In this document: positions 28,512 through 37,665 of the stretch, piece after piece | How the letters are laid out: each line of letters opens with the position of its first letter | How positions within the stretch are numbered: the stretch's first letter is position 1 | Source of the DNA: DATFDN01 sp963756495 | GTDB taxonomy: Bacteria; Pseudomonadota; Alphaproteobacteria; Acetobacterales; Acetobacteraceae | Assembly (NCBI GenBank): GCA_963756495.1 | Contig: CAVWNS010000014.1 | Coordinates: 310,001-374,000 of the forward strand | Reading direction: 5' to 3' | Length of the DNA: 64,000 bases | The notes under the pieces: model-generated | Seen by the model: the letters and a program-made list of their open reading frames with translations, nothing else | Databases searched by the model: none | What the model was told of the DNA's origin: nothing | Program-made: the position numbers and the translations under genes

Positions 28512-30054
28512 CGGCCCAAGGGGATTCCGGCGCGGCGCTGATACTTGTTAGAATCCGGCATGTCCCACATCACCGGCCACGACCGCTCCCAGACCCTGCT
28601 CCTGCCAGAATCCCTGGACGAGTATGTCGGTTCAGAGAATCCCGTTCGTTTCATTGATGCCTTCGTTGACGGGCTGGATTTGACCGCGGCAGGGTTCATC
28701 CGGGTAGCGTCCAAGGTGAACGGTCGGCCCGGCTATGCACCCAAGGACCTCCTGAAGCTTTACGTTTACGGCTATCTCAACCGGGTTCGCTCAAGCCGCC
28801 GGCTCGAAGCCGAGACCCACCGCAACATCGAGGTGATCTGGCTGCTGCGGCATCTGAAGCCGGACTTCAAGACCATCGCCGATTTCCGGCGCGACAACCG
28901 CAACGCCTTCCGCCCGATCTTCCGCCAGTTCGTTCTGCTGTGCCGCCAGTTGGATCTGTTCGGTCGCGAACTGCTCGCCGTCGACGGCACCCGGATCAAG
29001 GCGGTCAACAACAAGGACCGCAACTTCACCCGTGCGTCCTTGACGAAGTTCATCGAACTGGCCGACGCCAAGCTCGACGACTATCTGCAACGGCTTGACC
29101 AGAGCGATGCCAGCGAGAGCCAAGACGGCGGTTCGCGGGTCAAGAACCTGGCCGAGAAGATCGCCGCGATCCGCGAGCGGCGCACGCGCTGCAAGGACAT
29201 GCTGGCGCAGTTGGACCGGACCGGCGAGGACCAGATCTCGCTCACCGATCCCGACAGCCGGGCGATGGCGGCGCACACGCATGTTGCCGTGGGCTACAAC
29301 GTTCAGGTCGCGGTCGATACCAAGCACAAGCTGATCGTCGAGCAGCAGGTCACCAACCAGGTCGTCGACATGGGGCTGCTGACGCAGACCGCGGAGCCGG
29401 CGAAGGAGGTGCTTGGTGTCGAGACGATCGAGGTCGTCGCCGACAAGGGTTATTTCAAGATCGAGGACATCGAGGCCTGCGAGAAGGCCGGGATGGTGCC
29501 CTACGTGCCACGTCCGCAGCGCGGTCCCTCGGTCAAGGCGGGCCTGTTCCGCAAGGACGAGTTCCAATACGACGCAGACAACGACAGCTATGTTTGCCCG
29601 GCGGGTCAGCGGCTTCATCCCTATTCATCGTCGCTGCTGCGTGGGCTGAAGAAGATCAACTACGTCAACAAGCTGGCATGCGACGATTGCAAAATCCGTT
29701 CGCGATGCACGGGCGGCAAGTTTCGCACGGTCTCTCGGCTTGAGAACGAAGCGGTCTTGGACCGGATGCAGGCGCGACTGGCGAAGCGTCCCGGTGTCCT
29801 CGACCGGCGCCGTGAGACGGTCGAACACCCGTTTGGCACGATCAAGCAATGGATGTACCAGGGTGCGTTTCTGATGCGTGGCTTGGAGAAGGTCCGCGCC
29901 GAGTTCAGTCTGACCGCCCTCGCCTACAATCTCCGGCGGGTGCTGAATATCGTCGGATTTATACCAAGCCGCCTGGCCCCTACGTTCTCCGGGATTCCCA
30001 ATCTGGCTCGGTTCTGATTGATGGCCGCGTGGTCGAGTTGGAGCGAGGCATCGG

Positions 30055-30567
30055 ATGGGCGCGGCAGTGACGGTGACGCGTACCAAGCACACGGCGGCTG
30101 GCCTTCGTGAGATCGCGGGCAAATGCCGCGACGGCGCGCAGGTCCGCCGGCTGCTGGCGATGGCGATGATTTTGCAGGGCTATCCGCGCGCCGAGGCGGC
30201 GGAGCGGAACGGCATGGACCGGCAAACGCTTCGCGACTGGGTGCATCGCTACAATCGGGACGGGGTGGACGGGCTGACGTCGCGCCGCGGCCCAGGCCCC
30301 GCGCCGGTCCTGACCAAGGAGCAAATGGCGGAGCTGAGGGAGCTGGTCGTCAAGGGGCCGGATCTGGAAAAGCACAAGGTGGTGCGCTGGCGGTGCCTGG
30401 ATTTGCGCGAAGAGGTTGCGCGCCGCTTCAGTGTGACGGTGCATGAGAGCACCATCGGCAAGTGGTTGCGCCGGCTCGACCTGACCCGGCTGCAGCCGCG
30501 GCCGTTCCATCCGAAGAAGGACGCCGCGGCCGAGGCGGCGTTTAAAAAAACTTTGCCAGTCTGGTGA
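30055..30567 (+). CDS. IS630 transposase OrfA part (copy 2)
   Basis: Same 170-residue DNA-binding part as copy 1, differing at two residues near the N-terminus (K for E in VTRTKHTAAG and Q for E in MILQGYPRAE). It ends after the A7 run at 30541-30551. The conserved run in both copies supports a programmed -1 shift to the catalytic frame. Confidence 0.85.
   Translation: MGAAVTVTRTKHTAAGLREIAGKCRDGAQVRRLLAMAMILQGYPRAEAAERNGMDRQTLRDWVHRYNRDGVDGLTSRRGPGPAPVLTKEQMAELRELVVKGPDLEKHKVVRWRCLDLREEVARRFSVTVHESTIGKWLRRLDLTRLQPRPFHPKKDAAAEAAFKKTLPVW
30541..30551 (+). promoter_or_regulatory. programmed -1 frameshift site (A7 slippery run), copy 2
   Basis: TTTAAAAAAAC, identical to the run at 14685-14695. 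A -1 slip joins the two transposase frames and bypasses the TGA that ends at 30567. Confidence 0.7.
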
Positions 30568-31124
30568 AGGAGGCGCTGCCCGCTTCCGCGGCTGACAAGC
30601 CAGTCGAGATTTGGTTTCAGGACGAAGCACGGGTCGGCCAGAAGGGCGGCCACGCTTACATTTGGGCGCCGATCGGCTCGCGGCCGTTGATGGTCCGCGA
30701 TAACCGCCACGACTTCGCCTACCTGTTTGGCGCGATTTGCCCGAACCGCGCCGTCGGCGCCGCAATCATCATGCCGGGCGTCAATGCCGAGGCCATGACC
30801 GAGCACCTGGCCGAAATTAGCACCCAGGTCGCACCCGGCGCTCACGCCGTGCTGGTCTGCGACAGCGCCGGATGGCATCAGCGGGGCGTCCGTCTCGGCG
30901 TGCCCGACAACATCACACTCCTGCCGCTGCCGCCGTACTCCCCGGAACTGAACCCGATGGAGAACGTCTGGCAATACCTCCGCGCTAACCGGCTGTGCGC
31001 CCTGGTGTGGGACGGCTACGACGCCATCGTCGAGGCGTGCCGGACCGCCTGGCATTTCTTCGTCAACGACCCTGACCGCATCAGCTCCGTCGGCGCAAGG
31101 GAGTGGGCGTGTGTCACTCTCTAG
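30564..31124 (+). CDS. IS630 transposase OrfB (DDE catalytic part, copy 2)
   Basis: Catalytic domain with the same DDE triad as copy 1 (WFQDEARVG, LVCDSAGWH, SPELNPMENVW). One residue differs from copy 1 (DNRHDFAYL instead of DNRHDSAYL). It overlaps the OrfA stop by four bases and should be active if fused by frameshifting. Confidence 0.88.
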   Translation: MKEALPASAADKPVEIWFQDEARVGQKGGHAYIWAPIGSRPLMVRDNRHDFAYLFGAICPNRAVGAAIIMPGVNAEAMTEHLAEISTQVAPGAHAVLVCDSAGWHQRGVRLGVPDNITLLPLPPYSPELNPMENVWQYLRANRLCALVWDGYDAIVEACRTAWHFFVNDPDRISSVGAREWACVTL

Positions 31125-31320
31125 GCGGGTTGGTATTACTGGCCTGATGGCCGCACTGGCGGCCTGACGGGTGCATTTCGGGGCGTGTTTGACATGGTCG
31201 CCGGCATCACCACTACATTGCGTCACGGACCGGGTATTTTATGCCTATCCGACGCTGAGGCTGCTCATGGCTTTCCCGGACCCACGCACAGATCAATTCG
31301 CCGGGCTTCAGCGGCACGCA

Positions 31321-31338
31321 AGTTTTCACACGGTCTGC
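31321..31338 (-). repeat. right inverted repeat of IS1182-like element
   Basis: AGTTTTCACACGGTCTGC, the exact reverse complement of the left end at 28494-28511. Confidence 0.9.
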
Positions 31339-31469
31339 AAGAATTCTGCACCGCCGGTCGGAGCGAAGTGGATCAAGGCCTTACCTGGTGCAGAAGTCAG
31401 GTGCGAATGTCCGAGATTAGGTCGCGAGCGTCTATGGCCCAGCGGTTATAGTCCGTCCGATCTCATCCA

Positions 31470-33215
31470 CTACCGCAACCCGACCGCAATGTCGTGAAAC
31501 AGGCGAGCCGGCAGGGTGCCGCCCAGCACGTCCTTCATCGGCTCGTCCTCGTCGTTGCCCAGCCAGACGCCGATCACGCGCCCGTCCACGCAGCCGATGA
31601 ACCACGCGTCGCGCGAATCCTGCGTGGTGCCCGTCTTGCCCGCCACCGTGCGGCCGGGCAGGGCGGCCGGGCGGCCGGTGCCGCTTGTGACCACGGCGGT
31701 CAGCATCCGCGCCATCATCTGCGCGACCTCCGGGGCGATCACCTGCGCCGGCGGTGTGATCCGCGCGGCCGCGGTGCGCCCGCCGGCGGTGACGGCGGCC
31801 AGTCCGAAGGGGGTCACCCGCCGGCCGCCGTTGAAGAACGCTGCGTAGGCGCTCGTCAACTCCAGCAATCCGACCTCGCCGGTCCCGAGCGCGAGCGAGG
31901 CATTGTCGGGCAGCCGGTCGGCAATGCCTAGGCGCGCCGCGACCCCGGCCACCGCGCGCGGTCCACCCGCCCGCAGCAGCAGGCGCACGGACGCGGTGTT
32001 GACCGACTGCGCCAGCGCCTGCTCCACAGTGATCTCGCCCAGGAAGCGGTGCTCGAAGTCCTGGGGTGTCCACGCGCCCAGACGGATCGGCGCATCCAAC
32101 ACCGTGTCGTCCGGGCGCACCCCGCGTTCCAGAGCGGCGAGCCAAACGAAGGGCTTGAAGGCCGAGCCGGGCTGACGACGCGCTAGCGTCGCGCGGTTGT
32201 ATGGGGATTCCCGGTAGTCGCGCCCACCGACCATCGCGCGCACCGCGCCCGTTGCCGCATCGAGCACGACCACCGCGCCCTGGGTGACGTGGTGTCCCAC
32301 GCCGGGGCCATGCAGCAGCGCGGCCAGGCGCTGCTCGGCCCAGGCCTGAATCGGAGGATCGAGCGTGGTGCGCAGGGCGGCGTCCTCGTTCTGCGGCAGC
32401 ACCGCTTCGGCCTGCGCCGCCGCCCAGTCGGCGAACCAACCGGCCCCGCTCACTCGACCGCCCGCGAAGCGGATCTCGCTCGCGGCCGCATCCGCTTGCG
32501 CCTGGCTGATGTCTCCGTTCGCGACCATCGCCGCGAGGACCTGGCGCGCCCGCGCCGCGGCGGCGCCCGGATCGACGCGCGGGTTGAAGCGGGACGGCGC
32601 GCGCGGCAGCCCGACCAGCATGGCCGCCTGCCACAGGGTAAGCCGGCGGGCCGGGATGCCGAAATAGAGCCGCGCCGCGGCGTCAATGCCGAACGCGCCC
32701 GAGCCGAAATAGACGCGGTTGAGCCAGACTTCCAGCACCTGCTGGCGCGTGAAGTGCCGCGCCAGCCAGACGGTCAGCATCAGCTCCTGCACCTTGCGCC
32801 GGAACGTCCGGGCATTGGTCAGGAACAGGTTCTTGGCGACCTGCTGGGTGATCGTGGACCCGCCCTGCACGATCCGGCGTTGCACCAGATCGGTGAAGGC
32901 GGCCCGCGCCATGCCGATGGGATCGATGCCCGGCTCCCGCCAGAAGCGCCGATCCTCGATCGCCACCGCCGCTTCGGGCACGAACCGGGGCAGGCCGCGC
33001 AGCCGCACCGTCTCGCCCACCACGTCCCCGAACGCGGCGAGAAGCCGTCCGCGGTCGTCCTCCAGCGTCAGGCTCGGCCGGCGCGCTGCATCCAGCGCGC
33101 TCTCCGGGCGCGGCAAGTCGCGCGCGAGCCACAACAGCAGCCCCGCCACGGCCAACGCGGCCCAGATCGCGCCGATCAGCGCCAACCGCAGCAGCCGGGG
33201 CCAGCGCCGCCGCAT
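31470..33215 (-). CDS. class A penicillin-binding protein (bifunctional glycosyltransferase/transpeptidase, PBP1-type)
   Basis: Periplasmic peptidoglycan synthase anchored by an N-terminal helix (LLRLALIGAIWAALAVAGLLLWL). The GT51 domain shows EDRRFWREPGID with the catalytic Glu, RRIVQGGSTITQQVAKNLFL, and RKVQELMLTVWL. The transpeptidase domain shows the SxxK motif in GSAFKPFVW, SVN in AQSVNTASV, and KTGTT near the C-terminus. The start MRRRWPRLLR at 33215 fits the family; an in-frame ATG at 33296 would add 27 Pro/Ala-rich residues. Length is about 580 residues, shorter than E. coli PBP1a and lacking its extra insertion domain. It is divergent from the hydroxyacid dehydrogenase. Confidence 0.9.
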   Translation of the reverse strand: MRRRWPRLLRLALIGAIWAALAVAGLLLWLARDLPRPESALDAARRPSLTLEDDRGRLLAAFGDVVGETVRLRGLPRFVPEAAVAIEDRRFWREPGIDPIGMARAAFTDLVQRRIVQGGSTITQQVAKNLFLTNARTFRRKVQELMLTVWLARHFTRQQVLEVWLNRVYFGSGAFGIDAAARLYFGIPARRLTLWQAAMLVGLPRAPSRFNPRVDPGAAAARARQVLAAMVANGDISQAQADAAASEIRFAGGRVSGAGWFADWAAAQAEAVLPQNEDAALRTTLDPPIQAWAEQRLAALLHGPGVGHHVTQGAVVVLDAATGAVRAMVGGRDYRESPYNRATLARRQPGSAFKPFVWLAALERGVRPDDTVLDAPIRLGAWTPQDFEHRFLGEITVEQALAQSVNTASVRLLLRAGGPRAVAGVAARLGIADRLPDNASLALGTGEVGLLELTSAYAAFFNGGRRVTPFGLAAVTAGGRTAAARITPPAQVIAPEVAQMMARMLTAVVTSGTGRPAALPGRTVAGKTGTTQDSRDAWFIGCVDGRVIGVWLGNDEDEPMKDVLGGTLPARLFHDIAVGLR

Positions 33216-33397
33216 GTGCGCAACTCCGCTCCGCCCGGCCGCCGCTGGCACCGGGAGGGCGGTTCGGCCGGTGCTGGACAGGGGGACTCGCGGCATCGGC
33301 GCAATCTGACCGATCAGGACCATCCACAGGAAGGCCGAGATTGCCCGCGAAGGCGGCCTTGCCCAGGATGGCGCGGCGAAGCGGCGGAGGCAGTCGG

Positions 33398-34309
33398 ATG
33401 AAGGGCCTGTTCCTGGATGCGGTGGATGACCTTGGCGCGGTGTTCCGTCGCGTCGCCCGACCCGACGACCCGCCGGTGGACGTCAACGAGCAGGCCGACG
33501 TCGCGCCCGAGGAACTGCCCGGCCTGCTCGCCGGCTACGATTTCGTGCTGGACGACCACAGCCAGATGCCCACCGCGGCAATGCGCGCCTGCCCGGGCCT
33601 GCGCCACGTCATCTTCCTCGGCACCGGCGCGCGCAGCTACATGAACCCCGAGGAGCTCGCCGCCCTCGGCATCGAAGTCCACATTATCAAGGGGTATGGG
33701 GACACGGCCGTCGCCGAGCACACGATCGCCCTGATGTGGGCCGCCGCACGCGACATCGCGCGCATGGATCGGGGAATGCGCGCGGGCGCGTGGGTCCGTA
33801 CCGAGGGCCCGCAGCTCACCGGCAAGACCATCGGCCTGATCGGCTATGGCGGCATCGGCGCGGAGGTGGCGCGTCTCGCCGGCGGCATGGGAATGCGGGT
33901 CCTGGCGTGGAACCGCACGCCGAGATCGGCGCCGGGCGTGCAATTCGTGGAACTCGACGCGCTGCTGGCCGAGAGCGACGTCGTCTCCCTGCACCTGCTG
34001 CTGACCGACGAGACGCGCGGCATCCTCTCGGCCGAGCGTCTCGCTCTTCTGCGTGCGGGCGCGATCCTGGTCAATACCGCCCGCGGCGCCCTGGTGGATG
34101 AGCTGGCGCTGATTGAGGCCCTGCGCGCCAATCACCTGCGGCACGCCGCGCTCGACGTGTTCACCGAGGAGCCGCTGCCCGCCGGCCATCCCCTGACGCA
34201 TCTGGACAACGTGACGCTCTCCGCACACAGCGCCTTCCGCACGCCGGAATCGAGTGAGACGTTGCTGCGCCGTGCGCTCGACATCGCGCGATCCCTGGAA
34301 CAGGCGTGA
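33398..34309 (+). CDS. D-isomer-specific 2-hydroxyacid dehydrogenase family protein
   Basis: NAD-dependent oxidoreductase of 303 residues. The C-terminal-type Rossmann motif is GLIGYGGIGAEVAR, followed by the catalytic arginine in LVNTARGALVDE, the Glu in LDVFTEEPLPAGHPL, and the His position near LSAHSAF. The HSAF variant replaces the usual HxAxxT/S. Members act on glyoxylate, hydroxypyruvate, phosphoglycerate or lactate; no choice is possible here. The start at 33398 is preceded by GGAGGCAG. It is convergent with upp. Confidence 0.85.
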   Translation: MKGLFLDAVDDLGAVFRRVARPDDPPVDVNEQADVAPEELPGLLAGYDFVLDDHSQMPTAAMRACPGLRHVIFLGTGARSYMNPEELAALGIEVHIIKGYGDTAVAEHTIALMWAAARDIARMDRGMRAGAWVRTEGPQLTGKTIGLIGYGGIGAEVARLAGGMGMRVLAWNRTPRSAPGVQFVELDALLAESDVVSLHLLLTDETRGILSAERLALLRAGAILVNTARGALVDELALIEALRANHLRHAALDVFTEEPLPAGHPLTHLDNVTLSAHSAFRTPESSETLLRRALDIARSLEQA

Positions 34310-34351
34310 TCCGATCTTCCGCCGGAAGCCCCGCGCGTGTCCTCCCGGACG

Positions 34352-34990
34352 TCACTTCGTGCCGTAGAGCCGGTCGCCGGCATCGCCCAGGCCGGGACGG
34401 ATATAGCTGTGCGCGTCGAGTTCGCGATCGATCGCGGCGGTGAACACCGGCACGCTCGGATGGGTGTGGCAGAACACGTCGAGCCCCTCGGGCGCGGCGA
34501 GCAGGCAGAGGAACTGGATCTGCGTGCAGCCCGCCTCCTTCAGCCGGGTCACGGCGGCGGCGGCCGAGTGTCCGGTCGCCAGCATCGGGTCCACGACGAT
34601 CACCTGCCGCTCGGCGATGTCGGCCGGCAGCTTCAGGTAGTATTCGATCGGGATCAGCGTCTCGGGATCGCGATAGAGGCCGATATGCCCGACGCGCGCC
34701 GACGGCACGAGGTCGAGCAGGCCGTCGAGGATGCCGTTGCCGGCGCGCAGGATGGAGACGAAGCACAGCTTCTTGCCCGACAGCATCGGGGCCTGCATCG
34801 TCTCGAGCGGTGTCTCGATGCGGACCAGTTCGAGCGGTAGTCTGCGCGTGACCTCGTAGCCCAGCAGCAAGCTGATCTCGCGTGCCAGTTGGCGGAACAG
34901 CGCCGTGGGCGTCCCCTTCTGGCGCAGCAGCGCGAGCTTGTGTTGCAGCAGGGGATGATCCAGGACCGTGACGTTGGCCGGCGCCTGCAT
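34352..34990 (-). CDS. upp: uracil phosphoribosyltransferase
   Basis: Converts uracil and PRPP to UMP, 212 residues. The PRPP-binding loop is VIVVDPMLATGHSA. The uracil-binding C-terminus IDRELDAHSYIRPGLGDAGDRLYGT is complete. It starts 13 bp after the URC4 stop, so it is the last gene of the URC1-URC4-upp order. In the URC pathway of yeasts a uracil phosphoribosyltransferase activity is the first step, so here it probably serves catabolism as well as salvage. Confidence 0.95.
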   Translation of the reverse strand: MQAPANVTVLDHPLLQHKLALLRQKGTPTALFRQLAREISLLLGYEVTRRLPLELVRIETPLETMQAPMLSGKKLCFVSILRAGNGILDGLLDLVPSARVGHIGLYRDPETLIPIEYYLKLPADIAERQVIVVDPMLATGHSAAAAVTRLKEAGCTQIQFLCLLAAPEGLDVFCHTHPSVPVFTAAIDRELDAHSYIRPGLGDAGDRLYGTK

Positions 34991-35003
34991 GCGGCGTGCT
35001 CCT

Positions 35004-36245
35004 TCAGAATACCGTGCCGTCGCTTGCGACGCGCAGAGGCGGGCCACCATCCGCCCGCCGTTCGGCCGCGATCCGGCGGCCCGCGGCCCAGGTTCCGCCT
35101 TCGAGCACGCGCGCGAGCGGCAGCTGCGCCTCGGTCCGCTCGAGCCGGCGACGCACAAGCGAGGCGATCCGGTCGAGCAACGCCACAGTCAGCGCGCGCC
35201 ACTCCACCACCGCCTCGTGCCCGACCGGCAGCGGTCGCGTCTCCATCGTCGGGTCGCGCAGGCGCAGCACGCCCAGATCGAGGAACAGTCCGCCATTGCG
35301 GTACTCCGGCAAGCCGGTGAGCGCATCCAGCCCCCACACCGCGACACCGGCATCCTCCAGCACCTCGATGAGCGAATAGCTTAGCCACTGCGAGAGCTTG
35401 TGGAACGGCACCAAGCCGGCAGCCGGTCCGTCACGGGCGGCGGCAGGGTGAGGCCACACGTCGCCAAGGTTCTCGCCCGCCAGGATGATGCGCCCGGGCC
35501 AGATCGATGCGAGCCCGGACAAGACCGCACGCAGGATCGTGCACGCCGGCAGCCCGTCGGGACCGGCCTGACCGCGAAGGTAATCGAACAGGTGGCCGAC
35601 GCGCGGGTTCTCGATGCCAAACAGGTCCGGCCGGCGGCGCAGGGCCGCGCCGAGATTGCGCATGAGGGACGCACGGCCGGACAGCCCGGCCAGGGGGTTT
35701 CCGGGCCGGGCCTGGAAGGCCGCGCCCAAATCCTTCTCCTGCACCCGCTCCAGCCCCTCGGCATCGGCGCGCAGCGCGCGGTTCGGGTCGCCGGAGAACA
35801 GGCCGGCGCGGAAGGCGTGCAGGCTCGCGACCGCCAGGCCTTCCGAGCGCGCCAGCACCTGCCCGGTCGCGGGCTCGACGTAGCGCCACGCGGCTCCGGC
35901 GCCGGCGTCGAGCAGCACGCTGACGACGGCCAGGTCGAAGCGGATGCGCGCAACCTCGTCCGACGACTCGCGGCGCAAGGTTTCGGCCATCGCGGCCCAG
36001 CGGTCCACGCCCCCGACCGTCAGGTGCCGCCAGCGGGCGTGATAGGGGATGTCGAGGTCGGGGTAGTTGCGCCGGATCGTATCCGCGACATACGCCGCCG
36101 CGGCGTCCATGCGCGTGAGGTCCACGGCGAAATGTTCGAGTTCGCCGGCCAGACCGAGCGCAAACAGCGCCGCGCAGCGCGAGCGCACCGCCTCGGGCGT
36201 GCGCAGCCACGCGATAGGGTCGCGGATCGAGGGCCGGCGCGGCGT

Positions 36246-36249
<4 letters not shown>
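35004..36249 (-). pseudogene. urc4: URC4/urg3 family protein (DUF1688), uracil catabolism, one frameshift at the 5' end
   Basis: Protein of the DUF1688 family required for the URC uracil degradation route in yeasts; the reaction is not established. Blocks seen are LDIPYHARWRHLTVGGVDRW, LFSGDPNRALRADAEGLERV, LFDYLRGQ, and LTGLPEYRNGGLFLDLGVL. The natural start is ATG 36249, which overlaps the URC1 stop as ATGA. A one-base slip near 36225 separates MNAAPALDP from RDPIAWLRTPEAVRSRC. From GTG 36188 onward, 394 residues read cleanly to the stop. The damage is confined to the first codons. Confidence 0.88.
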
Positions 36250-37519
<1,270 letters not shown>

Positions 37520-37665
37520 GCGGCCTCCGATCGCGGCGTATCCTGTAGCACAGGTATGAGCGGGACGTATAGTTACGGATACGGACAGAATTTCGCGGGC
37601 GGCGTCGCGATGCGTCACCGAGAATGCTCTGGTCACAACCTTGTAACGAGGTCAGGATAGCGTCC

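Larger units (their letters stand above)
29962..31136 (+). mobile_element. IS630-family insertion sequence, copy 2 (1175 bp)
   Basis: Same length and ends as the copy at 14106-15280, with TA on both sides (29960-29961 and 31137-31138). The few differences are near the left end and scattered single bases (for example the codon changing Ser to Phe in the OrfB part near 30714). It lies inside the IS1182-like transposase gene, so it arrived after that element. Confidence 0.92.
28560..31167 (+). pseudogene. IS1182-family transposase, split by IS630 insertion
   Basis: The first 467 codons (28560-29961) read intact: MSHITGHDRSQTLLLPESLD, then DFKTIADFRRDNRNAFR, LLAVDGTRIKAVNN (first Asp), VVADKGYFKIEDIEACEKAG (second Asp), the zinc-like cysteine set CDDCKIRSRC, and the glutamate region RRRETVEHPFGTIKQWM. 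At 29961 the IS630 copy enters. Joining across it, with one TA removed, gives NIVGFTGLMAALAA and a stop at 31165-31167, the normal family ending, for a total of 476 residues. The start ATG 28560 is preferred over one five codons upstream by comparison with the family. Confidence 0.9.
28494..31338 (+). mobile_element. IS1182-family element, interrupted by IS630 copy 2
   Basis: Perfect 18-bp inverted repeats bound the element: GCAGACCGTGTGAAAACT at 28494-28511 and its reverse complement at 31321-31338. Without the nested 1175-bp IS630 and one TA it would be 1668 bp, a fitting size for IS1182 elements. It holds one transposase gene and non-coding ends. I could not find a convincing target duplication outside the repeats. 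Confidence 0.9.

Noticed and set aside
28480..31350. Target-site duplication of the IS1182-like element
   Set aside because: The flanks (TCAA before and AAGA after the repeats) do not match, so none can be claimed.
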